A stretch of DNA of 64,000 nucleotides from Cladocopium goreaui (lineage: Eukaryota > Sar > Dinophyceae > Suessiales > Symbiodiniaceae): NCBI GenBank assembly GCA_947184155.2, contig CAMXCT020001447.1, forward strand, positions 659,001 to 723,000, written 5' to 3'. A model generated the notes under the pieces. The model was not told the DNA's origin. It did no database searches and worked only from the letters and a program-made list of their open reading frames with translations. Made by a program: the position numbers and the translations under genes. Positions 20,805-30,194 of this stretch are shown piece after piece (positions within the stretch are counted from its first letter, which is position 1; each line of letters begins with the position of its first letter).

Positions 20805-22432
20805 GAAATTGTTGGATCCAAACAGGCCCAGACCCATCTCAGTTTGTGAAACGAGACTTTGAGATGCTCCCGAGGGGCAGAGTGGTGTAGAAGAATAGGG
20901 GCTGTTCCCAGTGAGGTCATCCACCTAAATCATCCTAAATCTATGATTCTACAATTCTACGAAATTCTACATGATTAATCATCATCATGATTCTACATTT
21001 GCAGGGGATGGAACATCAGCTGCATTCCCCACGGAGCGCAAGCACGACATTAGTCCGGCATCCTAGTCTGACCTTCGTATCTTGAGATGTTGGGAGTACG
21101 GAAAGGTTTGCGAGACAGCTTGCGTGTCCACATCTGGCCTTTGAAATGATTCTTGTCTCACTGGCCCTGCCATTTTCACTAATTACTTTTCAAAGGTCGC
21201 CGTTCTATAGGCATCAACGCTCACTGCAATGAAGCATTGCCAAGCCTTGCATCCACTTGCTGAACATCCACAAGAGTACCGGTATGCTGGGAGGATTCTG
21301 AAGCAGTTTTGATTCAGTGTTTGATTCAGTTTTTGATTCCGTGTAGTGTTTAGATCTGTTTGTTTTTTTTGATTCTTTTTGGTTCTCCGTTGACCAGGCT
21401 TTTGGATTTCGCCAGATTTCACTGAAGAGCTGCTGCTCCGATGCTTCAGTTCCACTGCGGGCCGATTGAACGGCTTGCAGCCGGAGGCGGCGCGTTCAAT
21501 GGGTGGTCTTGCTTGGAGTATTTTTTTCATATAATTTTGCAGGCATTCAAAATTATTTAGTATCTATGATAGGTTCCGTTGAAATACTCAGTTCCTTCCC
21601 AGAAGAGACCACTTGATTTTGATGCACACCTTCTCACTGCATCATCTTCTTTCTATGTCTTGTATCATCTGAGTCTACACATCTCAAACTTCGACATGCA
21701 TGACATGCAGCCGAGAGAGCCACAGTTGAAGCTGCTTGACGAGTACTGCAGCCCTTTGGATGGACGGGCGTATATGATCGTAGATGGGCATGGTGCCAAA
21801 GATGCAAACCCATGTGGCAGTACAACTGTTCACGGATATGGATTTCCTCCAAGACCCAAGCTCTAGCGACGTGATATATCAAACTTATTCAAACTTTGAA
21901 TTTGTCTTTCCCGAGGCTAGGTAGCTTAGGTGCCAGTTGTGTGAAATCTTGAGGCACGATATGATACAATTAAACGAGTGCATGGCTATTTCTGGTGTTA
22001 GTGCCTGTGCTTGTGGTCGTAGTGGTGGTCGTGGTGGTAGTGATTTTAGCGGTGGTTGAGGTGGGTGTAGTAGTGGTGGTGCAGGTAGCTGAGGTTGCTG
22101 GACCACCTACCCAGCCTCTACCCAGCCTCTACCCAGCCTCTAGCCGTTTGAGATTTTTGCCAACACTTTGTTGTTGAGGGTGCAGGTGTTTGCTCGGAAA
22201 TAAAAATGAGGACCCCGTGGTTTGTGGTTATGCTCAGTTGCTATTTCCAACTTGTTGCGCTCGTGGTCAAAACTTGAGAATTGTGTAACGAAAATCTGGC
22301 GTAGCCAGGTTTGGCCTCATGACAAGTTAATGTTAAATGTTATATAATATTTATTCATATCTTATCACTTACAATGACTTACAATTTACAATTGGATTTT
22401 TGGATCAGGAGTCAGTCGTGTCTAGAGCCTCA
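20805..22432. other. no gene recognised
   Basis: Unique-looking sequence with short local repeats (GATTCTAC words at 20,940-20,998; GTGGTCGTGGTGGTAG at 22,010-22,060; a triple ACCCAGCCTCT at 22,108-22,140). No convincing open frame. Confidence 0.5.
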
Positions 22433-22984
22433 CACACTAGACAAGAAAGGATCATTATATGATCCGGCAGGAACTGAATCCTGAAACATGCAAACCAGTC
22501 TAGATCGTTAGATTAGTAAAGGAGCCACATGAGGTACGTCTCGAAAACGATGTAGGGCATCCAATATTGTCAAACGTAGTCTTAACCAGATTCCATAGAG
22601 TTTGGACCAGCATGTTGAAATCCAAAAAATTGTTTCGGCGATTGTTTCCCAAAAAGACCCAAAGTTCGTCGGCGACATGATCTCGGCGAAAATATGTCAA
22701 AAAATCATAATACTGTCGGCGATATGGTTTCGGCGAAAATCTGAGGAAGGTTCTGATGCATGCAATACAGATTGTGGCAGCCGTGTAGATTCGAAACAAC
22801 GCGGTGTAACAGCTTGATCAACAGTTGAAACCAAACGTTGCAGGTACACAGAGTTGATCAGACTCTGCTTCCAGCACAAGTGGATAGCTTCATTGGGTGC
22901 AGTCTCCACTGTGCTCTGCACCCCCCTGCAAATTAGTAAAAACCAATAAGAAGTTTTACATCTGTTCAGATGGTACACACACAC
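22433..22984 (-). repeat. terminal direct repeat, downstream (3') copy
   Basis: Matches 34,912-35,463 with only about three visible substitutions (for example GCAGCC/GCAACC, ACGCGG/ACGCAG, TTCATTGG/TTCGTTGG). Contains clustered TCGGCGA words. On the coding strand it starts in TGTGTGTAC and ends in CTAGTGTG, so it is not a standard TG...CA LTR. A 99-codon minus frame (22,500-22,799) recurs in the other copy but resembles no family. Confidence 0.9.
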
Positions 22985-23092
22985 CTCGCATGTAGCGAGG
23001 TTGGATTTTTTGGAAGAACTTCGCTGGCGGAATCGGCAATATACCATTGAAAGTGAACCTGTAATAACCTAATGTACAAACGGGCGATCACT

Positions 23093-23818
23093 TCAGTCAG
23101 AAGAGGAATTCGGGGCTTGTAGAAGGACTTCGATAGCATCGTGGAAGCTCATGCGTTCAACCATCGCCCAAGTCTGATTAAGTTCCCCAGATGCCGTAGC
23201 AGCCTTCAAGGTGTCAGATAGATCTTTGGCTAATTCATGGAGCCGGGTGGTTAGGCTCGGTTCATCTGCAGGAGATGTCGTCTCAATAGGCACATTGTGA
23301 AAAGGATGGTGTCCGTGTACAAGGGGAATCTCGAAATGATGTCGCCAATAGTCCGCTGTACGCAGGGACCACTCCCAGTTGCCCGAAAGACCATAAAAGT
23401 AGTGTTCAGGGTCACGACATCGGGAATGTCCTAACAAGGGGATTTCTTCAATGAATAGCTCCCTGGTGTTGTTGGAGTGGGTAATGACCTTGAATTGGAT
23501 CTGGTGAACCACGCGAGAAGAGAATTGAGCACGATGGAGGTAGTTGTGTGCAGAACTTGACTCCGTCGGAAACGGGACGCCAGGAGGTGCTGGTCCTGAA
23601 TATGTATCAGAATGGGCCATAGTACCCGTGTCAGGAGCCGTACTGTCAGTGACCAAAGGTGCCGACGTAGGGTTGGTAGTAGTGTCAGGAGGGCCTGAGT
23701 GACATAGTGCAGAAGTCTGGGCGTCTGGTACTTGAACTGGGTTGGTAGGAGCGAGTCCACGGGTAGGGTTCGAAGGCCAAGACAAGCCCGCCACGGTCGC
23801 GTCTCGTTTGTGTTCCAT
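23093..23818 (-). CDS. small accessory protein A (paralogue of C)
   Basis: 241 aa from a true ATG. The N-terminal third is Pro/Thr/Ser-rich and probably disordered. A folded-looking core follows (VVHQIQF ... ELFIEEIP ... LRTADYWRHHFEIPL), then a helical C-terminus. The core aligns with protein C (VHSVFIK ... ELWVVERTI ... LRTTANQWRRHYDVPI). I do not recognise the family. It is the last ORF of the element, with a 263-bp spacer to the next one. Confidence 0.7.
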   Translation of the reverse strand: MEHKRDATVAGLSWPSNPTRGLAPTNPVQVPDAQTSALCHSGPPDTTTNPTSAPLVTDSTAPDTGTMAHSDTYSGPAPPGVPFPTESSSAHNYLHRAQFSSRVVHQIQFKVITHSNNTRELFIEEIPLLGHSRCRDPEHYFYGLSGNWEWSLRTADYWRHHFEIPLVHGHHPFHNVPIETTSPADEPSLTTRLHELAKDLSDTLKAATASGELNQTWAMVERMSFHDAIEVLLQAPNSSSD

Positions 23819-24081
23819 GGGTGAAACTGTCAGAAATGCGAGAAAAAGTGCAACAACGGCTGAGGCATCAAGAATTGCAAATATAAGCCAATCCCGAAAA
23901 TAATAACATTCACAATGATGATAAAAGTGAAGTCCAGTCCTAAATCAAGCGGTTCAATTGCAACGGAGAAGCCACAGCTCGAAGTCAAATAAAGTAGAAA
24001 TCAAAGAATCCTTTGTGTTGGTGAGGTGTCAAGGGAGAATTGAAAGCCCTGCAGCATGGTCTTTTTTGGCCGGCTAGCGTA

Positions 24082-24675
24082 TCAGGGCAGGATCACACCG
24101 GAGCTAATTTTGTAGCATTGCAGACGTAGTACAAAAGGCTGTGTGGTACCCGGAATGAGCAAAGAGGATTCGCGGGAATTGTACTGCCGAAGTCGCCATT
24201 CAGGTCGGTATTCCTCCAAAAGCTGCAAGATCGTCATATCATTGGAGACTTGGAATGTATCACCGTCCAGGTCGCAAAAGCGAAACTCCAAATTCGAGGG
24301 ATCAATTTGGATGTCCCATTGGGACCTCAATCTTTTGGAAATACAGAAGCGTAGTTCGGCAATTGGGATGAGGCCGGCTTCAACTGGTTCCATCTGACGC
24401 GACCAGGTAAACAGAGCCTCCAGTTCGTAGCCACTAACATTTCTCAAATTGGAGCTGGCCATAGCCATGTAGTGTTCACGGTCAGGTTCGCTGCGATGAG
24501 TCAATGCCTGTAGGGGAGAGAAGTCAACCAAGATAAGAACAGGTCGGTTTGGAGGAGGGTTTACATCACCAGGGAGGCCTCGATGTCCAGCAAACCATCC
24601 AATGGTTCGTGTACCCAGCGGTGTCTCAATCGTAGATGTAGCGCGATATGGATGGGGCCGAGACGAATGAGCCAT
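24082..24675 (-). CDS. small accessory protein B (paralogue of D)
   Basis: 197 aa if started at the ATG at 24,675 (MAHSSRPHPY); the frame is open further upstream to 24,744 from a non-ATG codon. The core starts RPVLILVDFSPLQAL and ends PEWRLRQYNSRESSLLIPG, which aligns with protein D (RPVIFQLDLKPMQQLA ... YPTWK ... TTRECSSLLLTP). Function unknown. Confidence 0.7.
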   Translation of the reverse strand: MAHSSRPHPYRATSTIETPLGTRTIGWFAGHRGLPGDVNPPPNRPVLILVDFSPLQALTHRSEPDREHYMAMASSNLRNVSGYELEALFTWSRQMEPVEAGLIPIAELRFCISKRLRSQWDIQIDPSNLEFRFCDLDGDTFQVSNDMTILQLLEEYRPEWRLRQYNSRESSLLIPGTTQPFVLRLQCYKISSGVILP

Positions 24676-24855
24676 GGCGTCTAATGTCGAGTGTCGAAGA
24701 TAAAGCGGAAAGCCCAAGCTGCAGAATAGGTTGATAATGACCAAAGAATAAAGCTCAAAGTGTTGAAACGTAAGAGAAACGGTCTACCTAGTAAGTGGTC
24801 ACAAAAAGACGGTAAAGCACTGTTCTTTTCCGGTGCCGACAAATAATGTGGTGTA

Positions 24856-25542
24856 TTACACACTGGAGTCTGACATATCCATCGGGTCCGTATCGGTCGC
24901 ATCCAGTGGACCTTGTACTTGTTGAGGAGGGACGGTAGGCCGAGTGAGATGTAAAGTACGTTGTAATGTTGCCGGTGGTGACGAAGGTGGTGTAGACCGC
25001 CATGGTGGCCAGTATAAGGAGGTGGTAGTTCCTTGAGAGTGATGTTGCGCAGAGCGTCCCCAGCATGACTGCAAAATATAGAGTTGGTCCGGTATTGCTT
25101 CATATGGTTGGGAAACATAGACATTGGAGTGTTCAGGGTGTGGTAGAACAGGAACAGCAGTTGTCGTAGGGGAGGAGGATGATGATTGAATTGGTACGTC
25201 ATAGTGTCGGCGCCACTGATTGGCCGTGGTACGTAGAGTCGCCTGATCAGTGGTGAGGTGCATGTTCTCCAGAAAGGTTTCCACAGGTTTCCACGTTTCA
25301 ATACCATCAATTGTCCTTTCCACGACCCAAAGTTCATCCGGACGATTAGACAACGGGTAGCTCAGCTTCTTGATGAATACGGAATGAACAGTTGTCGAGG
25401 TCGGGATGGTTCGTGCTTCGCGAGGGATATACGATGCCGAAGTAGGATCATCAGGAGGTAGATGTGGAACTGGGCCATGTAGGGATGTAGGTGGGGAACG
25501 GTGTGAAGCCGATCGAGCAGTATCATCCGTATTGGAGGTCAT
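24856..25542 (-). CDS. small accessory protein C (paralogue of A)
   Basis: 228 aa from ATG 25,542 (MTSNTDD). Disordered Ser/Pro-rich N-terminus, core shared with protein A, then a His/Pro/Thr-rich tail. It lies between D and B, so the order D-C-B-A suggests duplication of a two-gene module. No recognised family. Confidence 0.7.
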   Translation of the reverse strand: MTSNTDDTARSASHRSPPTSLHGPVPHLPPDDPTSASYIPREARTIPTSTTVHSVFIKKLSYPLSNRPDELWVVERTIDGIETWKPVETFLENMHLTTDQATLRTTANQWRRHYDVPIQSSSSSPTTTAVPVLPHPEHSNVYVSQPYEAIPDQLYILQSCWGRSAQHHSQGTTTSLYWPPWRSTPPSSPPATLQRTLHLTRPTVPPQQVQGPLDATDTDPMDMSDSSV

Positions 25543-25770
25543 CGTGTACAACAACAATAATATGGTTTCGGAATACGCCGGACTGAAGCCAAAGAGCCAT
25601 GAGAAAGGTCAATGATGACGGGATGAATAACGAACATCAACAAAAGGAAAAGAAAGGAAAGAAGTGAAGGAGACCATGGAAAACCAAAACCAGGATGGCG
25701 GACATCATAACGAATGTTTTCCTTTTTCCGCATAGATGTGAGCATCGCCAAGATCTATCTGGAAGGCTAA

Positions 25771-26442
25771 TCACTCAGCCGCCTTAGTATATCTGGTGGC
25801 CGTGACGAATGGATGCCCACGGGGAATCACTTGGACATGTACAGCGAAGCCTGTGTCTTGTGCATCTGGATGGGGTGTCAGCAGCAAAGATGAACACTCA
25901 CGAGTCGTGAAGGCATCGAGATGTTGGTGAGTTTTCCATGTCGGATAAAACCAGTTCAAAACGTCCAGAAGAGAATGAGGAAGGTCATCAAGCATCTGAG
26001 CTCCTTGATCGGTGTCAATCATCATGTAGAAGTCGGAAGCTGGTAGGTGTATCGACCATCGTTGTAGCAGCGTATCGGTGACCACTGTTTTGAGGTCGGA
26101 AACAAAATGACTGCGAGCATAGTCCGGGTAGATCACCTTGAACGTCTGGAACAGGCTATCATAGGTGGCCGTAGGGAGGTTGCCCGCTACCTTGGGGGTC
26201 AAGATGTTGTAGTAAGGGTTGCGGACGGCCAGTTGCTGCATCGGCTTCAGGTCCAATTGGAAAATAACTGGTCGGTGGGGTGTCGAAGGCGGAGTCCGAT
26301 TGGGTGGATGCTGAAGTGACGAAGAGCCCATAGCGGAGGACGATGCCCGTGTCGGAGAGCGTGAGCGTCGTGTAGGTGAGATCCTCTCGTGGGACATAGC
26401 TCGCAGTTGGCAATAGCGGTCTAGGTGAATGCGGAGAGACAT
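25771..26442 (-). CDS. small accessory protein D (paralogue of B)
   Basis: 223 aa from ATG 26,442 (MSLRIHLDRY); a second in-frame ATG lies at 26,397 (MSHERISPTRRSRSPTR). Short basic SR-rich N-terminus, then a core similar to protein B, including the shared RE-SSLL near the C-terminus. Function unknown. Confidence 0.7.
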   Translation of the reverse strand: MSLRIHLDRYCQLRAMSHERISPTRRSRSPTRASSSAMGSSSLQHPPNRTPPSTPHRPVIFQLDLKPMQQLAVRNPYYNILTPKVAGNLPTATYDSLFQTFKVIYPDYARSHFVSDLKTVVTDTLLQRWSIHLPASDFYMMIDTDQGAQMLDDLPHSLLDVLNWFYPTWKTHQHLDAFTTRECSSLLLTPHPDAQDTGFAVHVQVIPRGHPFVTATRYTKAAE

Positions 26443-26616
26443 AATAAATGGCTGGCGGGTTGTGTGATACGACGTGTCAAAATTCACTGGGGCAACAACG
26501 CCCCTGGTTCTGAAGATTAACGAGAAGAAAATTCTCAGAAGGAAGGTCAAAGGATTGGTAAAGCTGGGATACAGTGCCGCAAGTTCTTTTTTCCATTGGT
26601 TTGCATATGTCGTTGG

Positions 26617-27249
26617 TCAGCCAAGTTTGTCTTTGATCTTATTCCACATAGAGCGAACATCTTCCTCAGACTTGCCCATCTTGGTCGAGATCACCTTCCA
26701 TGAAAATCGAGACTTCTCGTCAGCCTTCAGAGTGCGTAGTTTCTGTTTGTCTTCGGAGGTCCAGAGTGACAGTGGGCTCGAGGAGCGGGATCGGGATTGG
26801 TCACGTCGGCGACGACGCTTGGCAGGCGCCTTTGGAGCGGATTTGGCCTTCTGTTTGCGATTCGGCGGTGATGGTGTTCTGGTAGAAAGCTTCGAAGGTG
26901 CAGGTAAAACATCAGGAGGCGGAGCAGCAACATGTTGGTGTGGCTCAGGGAGATGGGTTTCCATCAGTTCATCCATAAGTGTCTCTTCCTCCGCCATATC
27001 CGGCGATGGGATGGGGGCATTGTCAATGAAGGCGTTGGTCTGGTCCGAATAATGTGGTCGTAGCCCATCAGGTTGATTCCATACGTCTGTACTGGGAAGA
27101 GGAGTAGGTTCGATGTTGGGAATGAGTGTGGGTGGTAGTAGCGCCATTGCTCGATGTAGTAGAAGGTAAGCATGGTGAACATCGTGAAGAAATTGAAGAA
27201 ACACTGGTTCTTGAATCGGAATTGACGTCGTGGGAGACGAGGAAGCCAT
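26617..27249 (-). CDS. SANT/Myb-domain protein
   Basis: 210 aa from ATG 27,249 (MASSSPTTSIPIQEP). The C-terminal ~55 residues form a SANT/Myb-like helix-turn-helix: LWTSEDKQKLRTLKADEK ... FSWKVISTKMGKSEEDVRSMW ... IKDKL, with tryptophans at the usual first and third positions. A basic KRRRRRDQSRSRS segment, likely a nuclear localisation signal, precedes it. A DNA- or chromatin-binding protein encoded by the element is the natural reading; target unknown. The N-terminal part is unrecognised. Confidence 0.75.
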   Translation of the reverse strand: MASSSPTTSIPIQEPVFLQFLHDVHHAYLLLHRAMALLPPTLIPNIEPTPLPSTDVWNQPDGLRPHYSDQTNAFIDNAPIPSPDMAEEETLMDELMETHLPEPHQHVAAPPPDVLPAPSKLSTRTPSPPNRKQKAKSAPKAPAKRRRRRDQSRSRSSSPLSLWTSEDKQKLRTLKADEKSRFSWKVISTKMGKSEEDVRSMWNKIKDKLG

Positions 27250-27422
27250 GACAATGCGTCGAATATGGGCCAACAAGTAAATGAAGCCGAGTTTGGGGGT
27301 AAGCCAGCTGGAAAAGCACTATTCCGAGATCAAATAAATTCAAATAAGGTCAAAATAGGTGAAACTTTCAGCAAGGTGTGAGTAATGAAACGTAAGCGCC
27401 AGCGGCAAGACATTTCAGGATT

Positions 27423-30149
27423 TTACCACAATGAGGAAACGTGCAAATATTGACGAATCGGCTTGGCGGCAGCGAAAAGATCGGACTCGGTAAAACCTGC
27501 AGATCTGTACAAACGGTGCAATGCGGCAAAACCTCGTGTTCGTTCATGTGCAGGGTGCGCGCATTTGGCGACCAGAAATAATCGTGAAACAAAGCCTGAA
27601 AGTTGGACGGCCAAAGGTGATGCGGAGAATGGCGCCATGACCTGGTTGAAGTCGCGTGGAGGGCTGTAGCGAAGGGCAAAGGGCTCGAACTCGATGCAAA
27701 AGCCCAAGAACTCCTGGTCCGGTTCCGTTTCCAAAATGATAGGATGGCCGTAGAACTCCGGGTGGAGGAAATTGGCGAAGCAAATTTCGTAGTCCCAGCT
27801 GGGGTCCGACAAGCAGAGTCTGTTGTCCACATAGCGAAGGAGGCGAGCTGTGAGATCCATGTTGCTAAGGGTGGTGCGGTAGGTTCGGTACCAGATTTCT
27901 TCAGACAGTGCGACAACCATCATGCACAAAGCTGGACTCAGTGGGGAACCCATAGGGGATCCTCGGATTTGTTCAAACACCGTAGTGCCAATGGAGAATT
28001 GAGTCATCTTCAAAGACATGAGGATGATGCGTTCAATGTCCCGAATGAAGATCTTCCTGGTCACATTGAGTGTACGGCATGTGCGGCCTTTTACTACGTC
28101 CCCTGTGTTATTGCCCGGAGTTGCCTTCACGGAGATGATCTCGTCGGGGTCGGTGTTCATGAGGGCCGAGAGGAACTGCAAGGTCAGTCGCCAGCTAGCG
28201 ATGAAGCGGTCAGTGTCAATGCTTGTGAAAAAGCCCGCAAGATCTTGGTTGTGTATTCGTGGAGTGGGGAGCGAATCAAAGTCAGTGTCCTTGAGGAGCT
28301 TGATGAGATCAAATACATCACCCCTTGCCAGGTTGTGGGGAAACGCTTGGGGTAGAAGGTTGTAGATCAGCTTGGCAGTGCAGTTCAACATGGGTCGGAA
28401 AGGTGCCATGAAGAAGCTGACAATGGGTCGTCCGGCCTTGAACTGTTTCTTCCGTTTGGGTAGAACATAGGCATTCGGCAGGTCTCGTCCAGCACCGAGT
28501 GCCCATGGGTATGCTTTGCCAAAATGGCGGTTGATCTCGGCGATGGTCCGCTCGATGATGTCACTCGGGCTTTGCTCCAATTTGCGAAATACCAACGGGT
28601 CGGCGAAGGTGGTGGTGAGGCACTGGAAGTAAAGTACGGGGCAGTAGATTCGTAGGGATGTAGCTCGCTTGTCCTCGTTGTGGAAGACGGCTTCTGGAAA
28701 AAGACGTTTGAAGCGGCCGATGTCTTTGTGAGTGATGTGGTTGTTGAGTGTGTGGTAGTGGGATTGAATAGAACGATGCCAAAGTTCATCAATATGGGAC
28801 TTTGGTAAGGAAGGGAGTGAGTTTCGGGTAGTCCATGTCCGCAGAGCCAGGCGAAGCGATGTCTGGATTTCTTTGGAGGGTGGGAAGATTTTGTTTTGAA
28901 GCGAACCAGTCGCAATGGATGTGTGTGGGCCATCATCGAAATGTAAGTTGTCGCCGTCGAGGACCAGGTGGTGATCGGGTTGAAGACCACGAAGGGCATG
29001 AGGTCGCAAGGCATCACAGGCACACTTTGGGGTTTCGCCGTCAGCCCATTTGGTAGCGGCTTCTTTGTGATTGCACAAGCTATCCATCACCGAGGGGAAC
29101 TTTGTGAAGACAATCGCCGTGGAAGGAGTCTGCAATGTGGTGTTGTAGTGTCGAGTTTGATGAACGTGGGAGGTGAGCAGGCGTCGAAGATCCCGAGTCC
29201 AGTTGGGGCATAGTAGCCAAGGCGCACGAAGAGGAACCGGTTTCCTGACTCGTTTGGCTTTCCAGAAGGTCAAAGCTCGGTCAATGGCATTGACGGCGTA
29301 CGACCTTTGGGGTTCTCCAAGGTTGTTGGCAAGACGTCGGATAAAGTAGCAGCCTTGAACTCCAATTTCGTTGGATCGTAGTTTCTTCTCCATGTGGAAG
29401 CGTCGAACGGAGTTACTGCCCAAATCCTGGATAATCTCCCAAAGTTGTACTCGTCTATGAAAGAGAGGACTATGAAGAGCATGTCGAACATGATGGGGTG
29501 TAGATCGCCAGCGAAGTTTCCGCCACAAGGAAAATGCTCCAAATTGTCGGGAGGCGGAAAATTTGGTACGTGCAATGAGTCCCTTTCGGCAATTGAAAAA
29601 CTGGTAAATGAACGGGGTGTTCAATCGAGGTTGCCACAATTGAATTAAGGCCTGTTCCAAGGCCCAAAAGTTGGATTTATTGGTGTAGATCGGGAACACA
29701 GACCACATCCAGAAATTGTCAAATCTGCACCAAAACCGTAAGGCAACTTCGGCCAGCACGAATTTATGTTGTTGTACTTGCAGAAATTTCCGATAGCGAG
29801 AGTGTTCGCGGTCCAAAACAAATGAAGACGTGGAACCAACATAAAACTTGGGTTGAAAATTAGCAATGTGGCAAAACCGAATATACACCGCCTGAGGGTG
29901 CTTGAAACATTGGAGGGCGACAGACAAGTCATCCCAGGATCTGCAAAAGAAAATACTCTGCATCGGAGTGCCTTTGAGCAAGGCTTGGAGTTTCGGATTG
30001 GCCCGTGGATGTAATAACACATATTGGCCCATCAATACTGTTTGGAGCATCCGAAAAGCAAAGAAGACATCAACAGAAGGGGACAACGTGAAAGGAGTCA
30101 ATAGAGCAAGAACAAGGATACAAGAATGAGCCACGGCCAGAGTGCGCAT
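27423..30149 (-). CDS. GIY-YIG endonuclease plus reverse transcriptase (Penelope-like)
   Basis: 908 aa from the first ATG (30,149); the frame is open without a stop from 30,194, directly after the UGA of the Gag-like ORF. A hydrophobic N-terminal segment (CILVLALLTPFTL) is followed by a GIY-YIG nuclease at about residues 85-180: AVYIRF, KFYVGST, Arg in DREHSRYRK, Glu in ALEQALIQLW and Asn in PRLN. The RT has RPIVSFFMAPFRPMLN, motif A DLAGFFTSIDTDRF (about residue 630), GSPMGSPLSP (~730) and RYVDN (~772, Asn for the second Asp of YxDD), then FLGF. It terminates at TAA. The endonuclease-first order is the permuted arrangement. Expression by readthrough from the preceding ORF is proposed as a finding. 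Confidence 0.85.
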   Translation of the reverse strand: MRTLAVAHSCILVLALLTPFTLSPSVDVFFAFRMLQTVLMGQYVLLHPRANPKLQALLKGTPMQSIFFCRSWDDLSVALQCFKHPQAVYIRFCHIANFQPKFYVGSTSSFVLDREHSRYRKFLQVQQHKFVLAEVALRFWCRFDNFWMWSVFPIYTNKSNFWALEQALIQLWQPRLNTPFIYQFFNCRKGLIARTKFSASRQFGAFSLWRKLRWRSTPHHVRHALHSPLFHRRVQLWEIIQDLGSNSVRRFHMEKKLRSNEIGVQGCYFIRRLANNLGEPQRSYAVNAIDRALTFWKAKRVRKPVPLRAPWLLCPNWTRDLRRLLTSHVHQTRHYNTTLQTPSTAIVFTKFPSVMDSLCNHKEAATKWADGETPKCACDALRPHALRGLQPDHHLVLDGDNLHFDDGPHTSIATGSLQNKIFPPSKEIQTSLRLALRTWTTRNSLPSLPKSHIDELWHRSIQSHYHTLNNHITHKDIGRFKRLFPEAVFHNEDKRATSLRIYCPVLYFQCLTTTFADPLVFRKLEQSPSDIIERTIAEINRHFGKAYPWALGAGRDLPNAYVLPKRKKQFKAGRPIVSFFMAPFRPMLNCTAKLIYNLLPQAFPHNLARGDVFDLIKLLKDTDFDSLPTPRIHNQDLAGFFTSIDTDRFIASWRLTLQFLSALMNTDPDEIISVKATPGNNTGDVVKGRTCRTLNVTRKIFIRDIERIILMSLKMTQFSIGTTVFEQIRGSPMGSPLSPALCMMVVALSEEIWYRTYRTTLSNMDLTARLLRYVDNRLCLSDPSWDYEICFANFLHPEFYGHPIILETEPDQEFLGFCIEFEPFALRYSPPRDFNQVMAPFSASPLAVQLSGFVSRLFLVAKCAHPAHERTRGFAALHRLYRSAGFTESDLFAAAKPIRQYLHVSSLW

Positions 30150-30194
30150 AATGTTGGCTGCTTTTGAGCCAGGTGCTTTCAAATACGCGGCTAG

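Noticed and set aside
22500..22799. 99-codon ORF inside both terminal repeats of the 13-kb element
   Set aside because: Present in both copies only because the repeats are near-identical; no family similarity and no independent evidence of coding.
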